Of a stretch of DNA of 64,000 nt, positions 48,480 through 56,418 are shown piece after piece. Numbering within the stretch: the first letter of the stretch is position 1; each line of letters begins with the position of its first letter. Source of the DNA: Lactobacillus sp. CBA3606 (GTDB taxonomy: Bacteria > Bacillota > Bacilli > Lactobacillales > Lactobacillaceae); contig NZ_CP027194.1 in the NCBI RefSeq assembly GCF_002970935.1, positions 682,001 through 746,000 of the forward strand. The letters run 5' to 3'. Position numbers and translations under genes: made by a program. The notes under the pieces were generated by a model. The model worked only from the letters and a program-made list of their open reading frames with translations. It did no database searches and was not told the DNA's origin.

Positions 48480-49127
48480 ATGAAAATTATGATTATCGGT
48501 GCTACCGGCATGACTGGGAGTGCCCTAGTGACCACGGCCCTTGACCGTGGTCATCAAGTTTTAGCCGTGGCACGTTCCGCTGAAAAGTTGGCTGCGCTAC
48601 CAGCCCATGCTAACTTAACCACCCAAGTTAAAGATGCTTTTAGCCTAACTAAGGCTGAGCTCTCGGCAGTTGACGTCGTCGTTGACGCCATGGCCAGCGC
48701 CCCTGACAAAGCCTATTTACACGTCGACTTAGCCACTAAATTAGTTGCCACCTTACGACAAACCACAACCCCACGCCTAGTCTTTATTTTAGGTGCCGGA
48801 AGCTTAACAACTGGTGATGACCACCATTTAGTTGTTCGTGATATTGAAAGTGATCCTGCCAATGATGCGTTTGTCGCAATCCCCAAAAATCAATTAAGCG
48901 AACTCACCTTCTTACGAACGGTCACCAACGTGAGCTGGGTCGGCATCTCACCAGCCGCTGACTTTCATGATGGCCTGGCAACCCCGGCCATCATGGGGAC
49001 CGACACGTTACTCGTTAACGCTCAAGGTCAATCAGTCACAACGAGTGGGACCATGGCCGTTGCGGTCTTAGATGAAATTGAACACCCGCAACACCAGCAA
49101 ACTCGTTTTACAGTCGCTAATCAATAA
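48480..49127 (+). CDS. NAD(P)-binding (NmrA/atypical SDR) protein
   Basis: A 215-residue Rossmann-fold protein. The nucleotide loop MIIGATGMTGSALV is at residues 4-17 (GxxGxxG), and FILGAGSLTTGDDHH and TFLRTVTNVSWVGISPA resemble the NAD(P)H-binding YwnB/YhfK type proteins. It lacks a convincing YxxxK pair, so it belongs to the atypical group whose substrates are mostly unknown. AAAGGAGG lies at ideal distance before the ATG. Single-gene unit with its own terminator. Confidence 0.88.
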   Translation: MKIMIIGATGMTGSALVTTALDRGHQVLAVARSAEKLAALPAHANLTTQVKDAFSLTKAELSAVDVVVDAMASAPDKAYLHVDLATKLVATLRQTTTPRLVFILGAGSLTTGDDHHLVVRDIESDPANDAFVAIPKNQLSELTFLRTVTNVSWVGISPAADFHDGLATPAIMGTDTLLVNAQGQSVTTSGTMAVAVLDEIEHPQHQQTRFTVANQ

Positions 49128-49137
49128 GCACTATCCG

Positions 49138-49177
49138 CAGAACTTAGCCCCGCTTCATTCGGGACTAAGTTCTTTTT
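49138..49177 (+). terminator. Terminator after the NAD(P)-binding protein gene
   Basis: AGAACTTAG (49139-49147) pairs with CTAAGTTCT (49165-49173), with CCG/CGG inside, followed by T. Confidence 0.85.
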
Positions 49178-49269
49178 TATGGTCACTAAATTAGCCGGCT
49201 TTAATCCTTTCTTCACGGAAACATGCTAAGCTAAATCTTATTCAATTCTGTCATGAAAGTAGTGATTCC

Positions 49270-50613
49270 ATGCAAACCCGTTTAACCGGTCGTCAATTAC
49301 TCTTTATTAGTACCATGTTATTTGGCCTATTTTTTGGCGCTGGTAATTTGATTTTTCCAATTTATCTTGGGCAACAAGCCGGCCACCATGTTGGACCAGC
49401 GATTATCGGTCTCCTAATTACAGGTATTGGCTTGCCATTGTTAGGCGTAATTGGTATTGGACTAACGCGCAGTGCTGGCGTTTTTGCACTGGCAACAAAG
49501 GTAAGTCGGCCTTACGCCTATGTTTTTACCGTCCTGTTGTACTTCACTTTAGGCCCCTTATTTGCGATGCCGCGATTAGCGACCACGGCCTTTCAAATCG
49601 GATTAGTGCCATTTTTAGCCAAATCGCAACAATCTTGGGCCTTACTGGCCTTTTCCTTAGGCTTCTTTGGCGTCACTTGGGGGTTAGCCCGCAATCCGGG
49701 CCAAATCATGACTTACATTGGTAAATGGTTAACACCTATTTTTCTCCTTTTATTAGGTAGTCTGATGTTAGTCGCCCTCGTTAAACCCTTGGGTGACTTC
49801 AACGTCGCCGCCCGCGGCGCTTACGTTGCCCACCCCATTTTAACCGGGTTTACTGAAGGCTACAATACCATGGATGCCTTGGCAGCTTTAGCTTTTGGCA
49901 TCGTCGTGGTGGATGCCATTCGTGGGCTCGGCGTCACTGAACCTAAACAGATTGCCACTGACACCATTAAAGCCGGCTTGATCAGTATGGCACTCATGGC
50001 CTTAATTTATGCTTTGTTAGCCTTGATTGGCACAATGAGTTTAGGCCGCTTTAGTCCAGCAAGTAACGGGGGGATTACGTTAGCGCAGATTGCGCATGCC
50101 TACTTCGGTCGCTTTGGCAATGCCCTCTTAGCTTTGATCGTCATCACTGCATGTCTCAAAACAGCCGTCGGGTTGACCGCAGCATTTGGTGATACCTTAC
50201 ACACGATGTTTCCCAAAGTCTCCTACACCGTTTTAATTAGTGGTGCTTGCTTGATTCCAGCTATTTTAGCTAATATCGGACTGACCCAATTAATTACGTA
50301 CGCCACGCCCATCTTAATGAGTTTGTACCCACTCGCAATTGTCCTCATTTTATTGGCTGTCCTCTCACCCTGGCTGGGCACGTCGCGCTGGTTATTTGCG
50401 ATGACTACCGCTTGGACATTAATTCCGGCATTACTAGCGGGCTTAGTCGCCTTACCGCAATCCTTGCGCCAAGCCCCGTGGCTACGTACTTTGGTCCACT
50501 TAAATGCCAACTTACCACTGGCAGAACTAGGACTTGGCTGGACTGTTCCGGCCTTAATTGGCTTAATACTGGGCTTAGGTGGTCGTTATTGGCAACGCCG
50601 ACGACTGGCTTAA
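49270..50613 (+). CDS. brnQ: Branched-chain amino acid transporter BrnQ (LIVCS family)
   Basis: A 447-residue membrane protein with about 12 helices that imports leucine, isoleucine and valine with Na+ or H+. The family start LLFISTMLFGLFFGAGNLIF and the motif FTEGYNTMDALAALAFGIVV are present. The ATG at 49270 is weakly supported by an upstream GAAAG. The gene ends 28 bases before the IS element, which therefore did not interrupt it. Confidence 0.95.
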   Translation: MQTRLTGRQLLFISTMLFGLFFGAGNLIFPIYLGQQAGHHVGPAIIGLLITGIGLPLLGVIGIGLTRSAGVFALATKVSRPYAYVFTVLLYFTLGPLFAMPRLATTAFQIGLVPFLAKSQQSWALLAFSLGFFGVTWGLARNPGQIMTYIGKWLTPIFLLLLGSLMLVALVKPLGDFNVAARGAYVAHPILTGFTEGYNTMDALAALAFGIVVVDAIRGLGVTEPKQIATDTIKAGLISMALMALIYALLALIGTMSLGRFSPASNGGITLAQIAHAYFGRFGNALLALIVITACLKTAVGLTAAFGDTLHTMFPKVSYTVLISGACLIPAILANIGLTQLITYATPILMSLYPLAIVLILLAVLSPWLGTSRWLFAMTTAWTLIPALLAGLVALPQSLRQAPWLRTLVHLNANLPLAELGLGWTVPALIGLILGLGGRYWQRRRLA

Positions 50614-50641
50614 ACTACTCAGTTCAACCATTTTTACGTCG

Positions 50642-50658
50642 AAAAAGAGTTTGGGACA
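50642..50658 (+). repeat. Left terminal inverted repeat of the IS
   Basis: Matches the reverse complement of 52464-52480 at 15 of 17 bases. Confidence 0.8.
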
Positions 50659-50673
50659 AAAGTCCTAGATTCT

Positions 50674-50722
50674 AAAAAATAGTTCTGAGAAATCGTTTTT
50701 TGATTTCTCAGAACTATTTTTT
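50674..50722. terminator. Perfect 21-bp hairpin at the left IS end
   Basis: Arms 50674-50694 and 50702-50722 pair without mismatch around a 7-base loop; six A open and six T close the structure, so it acts as a terminator on either strand. It also follows brnQ, and could end that transcript. Confidence 0.85.
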
Positions 50723-50799
50723 CATTCTTTATGTACGCAGAGAAAGTTCTCTGGTATTCTTATTGCGACCAAACAAAAAAGAAAATAGAGGTGCTTTCT

Positions 50800-52506
50800 A
50801 TGCAAATGAATTATATCAATAATCAAACTATTTTGAAACTAGAATTGGACTGGCAACCCAAAAGTAATCACATTGTTTGGGCAATCAATACTTTAGTTGA
50901 ATCAATTTCAATGGCTGATTTGGACGCCGAGTCCTCTCGGACCGGTCGTCCTGAGTATCCTGCTAGATTATTACTTAAAATGTTATTATTTGGATATTCT
51001 CGTAAAGTTTTTTCTGGTCGAAAAATCGCTGAAATGGCGGAAGAAAACTTACCGATGCGTTGGCTATTAGGCAATATCCAAACAACACCTAGTTATCGAA
51101 CTATCAATCGTTTTCGGGTTAAACCGCAAACTAAAACACTGATCAAACGGCTTTTCTTAACTTTCCGCCAACGGTTAGAAGCATTGGGGCTGATTGATGA
51201 CTCGGCATTATTTATTGATGGTACTAAACTGCTTGCTAACGCTAATAAATATACTTTTGTATGGCGAAAGTCTGTTGAGAAAAATGAGCCTAAGCTTAAT
51301 GTTAAAACTAGCCAACTTTATCAGGATTTAATTCAAGCTAAAGTTGATTTGGCCGTCAATCAAGAGACCGATCGGCCTCTTGATAGTGCTAGTTTAGATG
51401 TAATCTCCAATCAAGTGGATGATGAAATCACTCATTTGAATACAATTATTGCCGACGAAAAGATTAAACCCGGTGGCTCTCAAAATAAGCGCCGTCGTCG
51501 TAAACTAAAACATTACTCACATTTGCTACACAACGATCTGATTCCACGCAAACAAAAATACGAGTTTGCCAATAGGACTTTTGGTAAACGCAATAGTTTC
51601 TCTAAGACTGATCCTGCGGCAACTTTCATGCGTATGAAAGAGGATCCAATGAAGAACGGTCAACTAAAACCAGGATATAATCTTCAGGTCGCAAGTCAAA
51701 ATCAATTTACATTATTCTTCGATTTATTCCATAACCCTACCGATACTCGGACGCTACAGCCATTTTTATCGACTATCTTTGATACCAACCAATATACTGC
51801 CCGGTATATTGTTGCTGATGCCGGTTATGGTAGTGAAATGAACTATCAATATATTACTGATGAGCTTAAAACTAATTTTTTGATTCCATATGGCATGTAT
51901 GAAAAAGAACAAAAACGTTCTTATCATAAAGACAAACGGAAAGTTGCTAATTGGAATTATGATGAAAAGAACGATTGTTTTACTGATTTGGATGGCATTC
52001 AATTTGTCTTTTCTAATTACAGCACTCGTCACGATAAATACGGTGCTGAGCGAAACTTCAAAGTGTATCGAGCTGTTAAATATTTTGAAGATCCTATTCG
52101 GCAAAAATTAGCCACTACCCCCAAGGGTAACAAGCGCCAAATCAGTATTAACTCAAATTGGGAATATTTTAAAAACAAAGCAAAAGAACAGCTTTCAAGT
52201 CAAGTTGGCCAACAAATTTACGCGCAACGTAAAATTGATGTTGAACCAATTTTTGCCAACTTGAAAGCTCATTTGTCGTTCAACCGTTTCTCGGTGCGAG
52301 GTTTAATGGGTACATGGAATGAAGTTGGTATCGCATTAATGGCAAATAATATGGCAAAATTAGCCATGCTATTTGCAGACCCGGAGGGGCAAAGAAAAAA
52401 TGAGGTAGTAAATTCTCAAAATTCGAGAATTTACTACCTCATTTTCTTATGGAATCCGAGTTATGTCCCGGACTCTTTTTATTTTAAATTTGTTAACCTG
52501 AGATAA
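50800..52506 (+). CDS. IS1182-family transposase
   Basis: A 568-residue DDE transposase. The N-terminal domain (DUF772 type) reads RTGRPEYPARLLLKMLLFGY and SGRKIAEMAEENLPMRWLLG, then PSYRTINRFRV. The catalytic domain has LFIDGTKLLANANKY (first Asp), VADAGYGSEMNYQYI (second Asp) and VEPIFANLKAHLSFNRF (Glu). The ATG at 50800 is preceded by AGAGGTG; the frame upstream of it lies in the IS end and has no binding site. The reading frame passes through the right hairpin and inverted repeat and stops outside the element, so its last 40 or so residues are probably not native. Confidence 0.92.
   Translation: MQMNYINNQTILKLELDWQPKSNHIVWAINTLVESISMADLDAESSRTGRPEYPARLLLKMLLFGYSRKVFSGRKIAEMAEENLPMRWLLGNIQTTPSYRTINRFRVKPQTKTLIKRLFLTFRQRLEALGLIDDSALFIDGTKLLANANKYTFVWRKSVEKNEPKLNVKTSQLYQDLIQAKVDLAVNQETDRPLDSASLDVISNQVDDEITHLNTIIADEKIKPGGSQNKRRRRKLKHYSHLLHNDLIPRKQKYEFANRTFGKRNSFSKTDPAATFMRMKEDPMKNGQLKPGYNLQVASQNQFTLFFDLFHNPTDTRTLQPFLSTIFDTNQYTARYIVADAGYGSEMNYQYITDELKTNFLIPYGMYEKEQKRSYHKDKRKVANWNYDEKNDCFTDLDGIQFVFSNYSTRHDKYGAERNFKVYRAVKYFEDPIRQKLATTPKGNKRQISINSNWEYFKNKAKEQLSSQVGQQIYAQRKIDVEPIFANLKAHLSFNRFSVRGLMGTWNEVGIALMANNMAKLAMLFADPEGQRKNEVVNSQNSRIYYLIFLWNPSYVPDSFYFKFVNLR
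52408..52443 (+). terminator. Perfect hairpin at the right IS end
   Basis: AATGAGGTAGTAAATTCTC pairs perfectly with GAGAATTTACTACCTCATT around AAAATTC, with TTTC after it. It lies within the 3' part of the transposase frame and just inside the right inverted repeat. Confidence 0.8.
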
Positions 52507-52540
52507 CTACAGTCTAATGAAAAAAACGTAGTATTTCGGT

Positions 52541-52699
52541 GTGGGCACGGCGAAACGCTACGTTAATGAAGTACAACTCGGTAGTCACCAACGATTTACA
52601 CCGATGTTAGCTATCAAACGATTTCTCATGGGTTATCTTAACACCCGTTTTACAATCATGCAAGCATCTGCCGGGTCGCAACTACTTGGTCATCGTTAA
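52541..52699 (+). pseudogene. Possible C-terminal gene remnant after the IS
   Basis: An open frame of 52 codons (from GTG; open since 52532) reads VGTAKRYVNEVQLGSHQRF and on to AGSQLLGHR, ending 18 bases inside the 3' end of the convergent rlmA gene. The composition looks protein-like, but there is no ribosome binding site, and I do not recognise a family. It could be the tail of a gene lost when the IS arrived, or chance. Confidence 0.25.
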
Positions 52700-53533
52700 C
52701 AAACTAACATCGACCGTAATTTTGTCCAAACCAGTCGCCGTTGCCGCAGCTAAACTAGCCGCATTAGCGCCCCAATGCAAAGGCGTCATCACCAATAAAT
52801 CGGCAAAATCAACTGCGTTTAAATCAAACTCATAATGAATCCGTTGTTGGGTGGCATCAGGATAATGTTGCTGGAATAAGTCCAAGACACGTTGATTATC
52901 ATACTGATACTGCCGGTCCATTGGGTCGAACAATAAATGCCGTAATTCGACTAAATAGTCACTATTTGGAATAACCTTTAATAGGCGGCCACCTGGTACC
53001 AAGACCCGTTCAAACTCCTGATAAGCGGATGGTGAAAAGACATCCATAATCGCCGTAAAAGACTGCGCCGTAAAGGGGAGCTGGGCCAAATCAGCCACAC
53101 AATAGTAAGCCGCCGTGGTCAGTTGGGTCGCGAGATTCACCCCTGCCTTACTAATATCAAACCCAATCCCGACATCTTTTGGTTGTTGATGTAATTGCAA
53201 CAAATCGGCTAATGGCGTCCCTTCCCCACTACCGATATCTAAAATCCGTTGTGGACTTGCCGGCAATTGGGCATTAATCGCTTCAACAATTGGCCGAAAA
53301 AAGCCAGCCTGTAGAATTCGTCGCCGCGCCGCTAGCATTGCCGCATCATATTCACTTTGCACTTGGTGCGTCAAAAAATACAACGTGCCTTTTTTAGAAA
53401 AATCGAGTTGATGGCCGTTAGCACAGCCGACACTCTGTCCTTCAATCCGGTCATAAGGTTGGTCACAAACTAAACACCGAAACAAACCCAGATTAGCTTG
53501 TACAAACTGAATACCGCGCGCCATTTTATTCAC
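52682..53533 (-). CDS. rlmA: 23S rRNA (guanine-N1) methyltransferase RlmA
   Basis: A 283-residue SAM-dependent methyltransferase. The N-terminal zinc site is FRCLVCDQPYDRIEGQSVGC followed by ANGHQLDF (C-x2-C ... C-x3-H), specific for RlmA. The SAM motif is ILDIGSGEGTPLADLL, with a post-I block VGIGFDISKAGVNLA and VMDVFSPSAYQEF. Gram-positive members modify G748 and influence tylosin sensitivity. The start could be GTG 53533 (ten bases after GAGAG) or GTG 53542. Its 3' end meets the IS flank. Confidence 0.93.
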   Translation of the reverse strand: MNKMARGIQFVQANLGLFRCLVCDQPYDRIEGQSVGCANGHQLDFSKKGTLYFLTHQVQSEYDAAMLAARRRILQAGFFRPIVEAINAQLPASPQRILDIGSGEGTPLADLLQLHQQPKDVGIGFDISKAGVNLATQLTTAAYYCVADLAQLPFTAQSFTAIMDVFSPSAYQEFERVLVPGGRLLKVIPNSDYLVELRHLLFDPMDRQYQYDNQRVLDLFQQHYPDATQQRIHYEFDLNAVDFADLLVMTPLHWGANAASLAAATATGLDKITVDVSLLTMTK

Positions 53534-53597
53534 TATTTTCACACTCTCTAAATTGATTTAACTCAATCATACCATAGTCATGCTACCGGATTGAAAC

Positions 53598-53620
53598 AAA
53601 ATAGTAGCTATTACGATTTA
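53598..53620 (+). promoter_or_regulatory. Candidate Zur box upstream of rpsN2
   Basis: AAAATAGTAGCTATTACGATTTA matches the Bacillus Zur operator (TAAATCGTAATnATTACGATTTA, from memory) at 18 of 22 positions, with one half-site perfect. A TATGAT -10 candidate (53623-53628) follows directly. Zinc-bound Zur would repress the zinc-independent S14 gene. Confidence 0.6.
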
Positions 53621-53725
53621 GCTATGATAGATTAAATACCGTTCTAAAAAAACACTAATTGTTGTTCCGAATGCTTTGCTAATGAATCGCAGCTAAAATT
53701 CAATTGCAAAGGAGCATAAGTTAAA

Positions 53726-53995
53726 ATGGCTAAAAAATCTAAAATTGCTAAAGAACGTCGTATTGAAGCCACGGTTGCCCGTTATGCTGACCGTCGTGCT
53801 GCCATGAAGGCTGCTGGCGACTACGCTGGATTAGCGACCTTACCACGTAACGCTTCCCCGGTTCGGATCCATCGTCGGGACCACCTTGATGGTCGTCCCC
53901 ACGCCTATTTACGAAAGTTCGGGATGTCTCGCTTGAATTTTCGACGCTTAGCACATGCCGGTCAAATTCCCGGTGTCAAAAAAGCCAGCTGGTAA
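53726..53995 (+). CDS. rpsN2: Ribosomal protein S14, zinc-independent form
   Basis: An 89-residue S14 starting [20 protein letters not shown]. The [20 protein letters not shown] block is typical of S14, but the CxxC...CxxC zinc ribbon of the 61-residue form is replaced (no cysteine at all). This C-minus form substitutes for the zinc form of the S10 operon when zinc is short. AAAGGAG lies 14 bases before the ATG. Single gene with terminator, away from ribosomal operons, as usual for this paralogue. Confidence 0.96.
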   Translation: MAKKSKIAKERRIEATVARYADRRAAMKAAGDYAGLATLPRNASPVRIHRRDHLDGRPHAYLRKFGMSRLNFRRLAHAGQIPGVKKASW

Positions 53996-54013
53996 TACCA
54001 CTGACTAACCTTG

Positions 54014-54045
54014 TAACCATCCCTAAAACGGATGGTTATTTTTTT
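54014..54045 (+). terminator. Terminator of rpsN2
   Basis: AACCATCC (54015-54022) pairs with GGATGGTT (54030-54037), followed by ATTTTTTT. Confidence 0.9.
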
Positions 54046-54079
54046 GTGGTGGCTGAGTTAGCGCTCAACTAAGCTAAGA

Positions 54080-54117
54080 AATTAAAAGGGCTAACTAAAA
54101 AGTCAGCCCCTTTAATT
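54080..54117 (-). terminator. Terminator of the membrane protein gene at 54.1-54.7 kb
   Basis: A 16-bp stem, 54080-54095 with 54102-54117, contains two G-T pairs. The tail on the minus strand (TTTC) is short, so termination may be partial. Confidence 0.65.
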
Positions 54118-54122
54118 CAACT

Positions 54123-54671
54123 TTAAAACGAGTTAATCTCATAAGCAAGCCAACTCAGCCACAATATAAAGCCACAGGTTTCAACTTGTAATAACCACAA
54201 ATAAACTAATGTCGCTATTGATCGTGCCTGCGAATGGGCGTGAAGGCTAGGAATGTTCTGCGATAATAACAACTGATGCTGCCGATAAAGTTGTCGCAAT
54301 TGACGTAACGTACGCGCCATACTATAAATCGCGCCACTACCTAGTCCAAAAGTCACTACTGCTAAAGCCGCAAACGCCCCCCACAATGGTAACTTCGTTA
54401 ATAATAGCAGTAAGCCACCTAAACTCACTACTAAGTCTATATAAAAGATAATCAGCGCATACCGATAACGTTGTTGATAGCGATGCACGAGTGGCTGTTC
54501 TCGATTAAACAGCAGTTGCCGGTGATAAGTTGCCGCTAATAAATCCAAATCCTCAGTGCTCACTAACGTGCCATTCACAATTGCTTCACTATATTTACTT
54601 AACTTCAGCCGATTGATAAAAGCCAAAACTGACGTCACAACAACGCAACCCATCCAAATTAATTCTGCCAT
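54123..54671 (-). CDS. Four-helix membrane protein, unknown function
   Basis: A 182-residue protein starting MAELIWMGCVVVTSVLAFIN. Hydrophobic segments: about 4-20, 71-90, 97-115 and 154-176. A cytosolic loop (about 22-68) is rich in Arg, Gln and Tyr (RQLLFNREQPLVHRYQQRYR), and a second basic coil (MARTLRQLRQLYRQHQLLLS) follows helix 3. GAGG lies six bases before the ATG at 54671; an in-frame TTG upstream is rejected. I do not recognise the family. About 100 bases separate it from the AI-2E family gene upstream. Confidence 0.72.
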   Translation of the reverse strand: MAELIWMGCVVVTSVLAFINRLKLSKYSEAIVNGTLVSTEDLDLLAATYHRQLLFNREQPLVHRYQQRYRYALIIFYIDLVVSLGGLLLLLTKLPLWGAFAALAVVTFGLGSGAIYSMARTLRQLRQLYRQHQLLLSQNIPSLHAHSQARSIATLVYLWLLQVETCGFILWLSWLAYEINSF

Positions 54672-54777
54672 TTTTTGCCTCAATTGATTGACTTAACTAA
54701 CATTCTTACCGCTGTCTAGTACCGCTCTCAGTAACAAAATCACGAGCTGCGAGCCAAACTCCCCCTCACAGGCCGCC

Positions 54778-55905
54778 TCAATCATCCGCTTCGTACAGTC
54801 CTGATTGGTGCCGATACCACGCAAACAGATGGGTAATTAGCACTTTCAAGATCGCATATCCTGGAATCCCAAAGATTACACCCAATAACCCGAAAATTTT
54901 TCCTGCGGCTAATAATACAATCAAGATGGTCACCGGATGAATTGCCAAGCTACTGCCTAAAACTAACGGTGAAATCACACGACCTTCAATTGTTTGCTCG
55001 ATAGCGAAGACAATTAGCACCTTAACTAACATCCATGGTGAAATAACCATCGCAATCACGACCGAGGGCACCATCGCTAGAAACGAGCCCAGATATGGGA
55101 TTAAATTCAAAATACCAGCCGCAATCCCTAATGTTAACGCAAATTTTAGGCCAATCGCCCAATATCCAATCGCAAACATCACTGCGACAAAGAAAGCTAC
55201 GGTTAATTGCCCACGAATATAGTTACTAACTTGCGTATTAATTTCGGTCAGCATTTGTAAAAAGCTGGCGCGACCTTTATCTGGAATGAATTTCACCAAA
55301 TACTTAGGTAATTGATGCCCGTCTTTTAATAAGTAAAACAAAATAAATGGCATCGTAATTAACCCGATGATAACCGTCGTGACGGTGCTTACGACACTCG
55401 TAATTGAAGAGACTGTACCAGTTAAGTATTTAGTGACCTTTCCACTTAGCAACTTACTCGTATCCGCATTCCATTGATCGACTTGATCACGTAACGCTGA
55501 TAATTTGGGGTCATTCAACCAATGATTAACCTCACTACTGGCATTTTGCCAATACTTTGGCCATTCATTAATGATCGCCAAAGTCTGGGTCCGAATCGTC
55601 GGAATGATTGCGACGATTCCCCAAATAATCAACCCTAAAATAATCACAAATAACGCAATAATCGTCCAAGTACGCCGGATGTGATACTTCGTTTCCAACC
55701 GATCAACGAGCGGATTCATCAAGTAATACAATACCCCGGCTAACACAATCGGAAACCCAACAATGCTAAAGAACTGCTGCACCGGGGTTAATAGCCAATC
55801 AACTTGTTTCCCTAAAAAGAAACAGGCCAACACTAATAAAATAATAACCAGTGTGCGGATTGTTTTGGTACTCGTCCACCGCTTTCGGCTTGGTTGATTT
55901 TTCAA
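54778..55905 (-). CDS. AI-2E family transporter (PerM/YhhQ-type permease)
   Basis: A 375-residue membrane protein with about eight helices. Family features: TLVIILLVLACFFLGKQVDW and PIVLAGVLYYLMNPLVDRLE at the start, the long extracellular segment after helix 3, and AAGILNLIPYLGSFLAMVPS, VIEGRVISPLVLG-like (EGRVISPLVLGSSLAIHPVT) near the end. Relatives export autoinducer-2 or act as Na+/H+ antiporters; substrate cannot be read from sequence. The TTG at 55905 follows AAGGGGGCGG. It starts 19 bases after the orphan IIA-Gut gene. Confidence 0.9.
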   Translation of the reverse strand: MKNQPSRKRWTSTKTIRTLVIILLVLACFFLGKQVDWLLTPVQQFFSIVGFPIVLAGVLYYLMNPLVDRLETKYHIRRTWTIIALFVIILGLIIWGIVAIIPTIRTQTLAIINEWPKYWQNASSEVNHWLNDPKLSALRDQVDQWNADTSKLLSGKVTKYLTGTVSSITSVVSTVTTVIIGLITMPFILFYLLKDGHQLPKYLVKFIPDKGRASFLQMLTEINTQVSNYIRGQLTVAFFVAVMFAIGYWAIGLKFALTLGIAAGILNLIPYLGSFLAMVPSVVIAMVISPWMLVKVLIVFAIEQTIEGRVISPLVLGSSLAIHPVTILIVLLAAGKIFGLLGVIFGIPGYAILKVLITHLFAWYRHQSGLYEADD

Positions 55906-55924
55906 ATTACCGCCCCCTTTTTAA

Positions 55925-56284
55925 TTATGCGCGATACGTCATGACACTCCCAACTTTAATTGTGGGTAACGTTGTCGGCGCTAAATACACGCCATTTTGC
56001 ATCGGTTTAGCCGGGACTGCCGTAAAGTATAGCGTGGCATGCCCAATACTAGCAAGACTTGTGTTCACTAATTCACCCACATAAGCAACTTTATATTTTT
56101 GATCATCAATTTGTAGTGTACTACCGACTTGTAACGCCAAATCGGTCACTGGCTGTGTAAACTTTTGAATGATCGCAATCTGTTGTAGTGCGGCAGTGGC
56201 CGTTTCATTGAATAAGATTAACATTGGTTCCGTTGGTGAAATGGCTTGTTGCCCAATTGATTGTATCGTTGCTGTCGTTGCCAT
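55925..56284 (-). CDS. Orphan PTS glucitol/sorbitol IIA-like protein
   Basis: A 119-residue protein homologous to IIA-Gut: MLILFNETATAALQQIAIIQ and GELVNTSLASIGHATLYFTA align with the operon copy 16 kb away. Its only histidine is H82 in IGHAT. No IIB or IIC gene is near; instead it precedes the AI-2E family gene by 19 bases. It may be a regulatory or moonlighting IIA that reports PTS phosphorylation, or may donate phosphate to the sorbitol system. The ribosome binding site is weak. Confidence 0.85.
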   Translation of the reverse strand: MATTATIQSIGQQAISPTEPMLILFNETATAALQQIAIIQKFTQPVTDLALQVGSTLQIDDQKYKVAYVGELVNTSLASIGHATLYFTAVPAKPMQNGVYLAPTTLPTIKVGSVMTYRA

Positions 56285-56383
56285 AGTTACAAAACCCCAT
56301 TCTTTATATTGGATGTCTTAATTGTAGCATAGCCTAAATGTTTCACGCCAATTTGTCATCGCTTACAAGCCGTTGACTTATGC

Positions 56384-56389
56384 TATACT
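56384..56389 (+). promoter_or_regulatory. Extended -10 of the lactonase gene
   Basis: TGCTATACT gives a near-perfect extended -10, 30 bases before the ATG at 56419. Confidence 0.5.
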
Positions 56390-56418
56390 AAAACTAATTA
56401 TTGAGGAGGCTTTTTTGC

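Larger units (their letters stand above)
50642..52480 (+). mobile_element. IS1182-family insertion sequence
   Basis: The element carries one transposase gene and imperfect 17-bp terminal inverted repeats, 50642-50658 (AAAAAGAGTTTGGGACA) and 52464-52480 (two mismatches). I find no clear target duplication, so the ends may be off by a few bases. Each end holds a long perfect hairpin just inside the repeat. The transposase looks intact, so the copy may be active or recently so. Confidence 0.88.

Noticed and set aside
50731-50799. Transposase start at 50731
   Set aside because: The upstream part has no ribosome binding site and lies directly behind the left hairpin; ATG 50800 follows AGAGGTG at normal distance.
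52481-52540. Target-site duplication for the IS
   Set aside because: The sequences next to the two inverted repeats do not share a convincing direct repeat.
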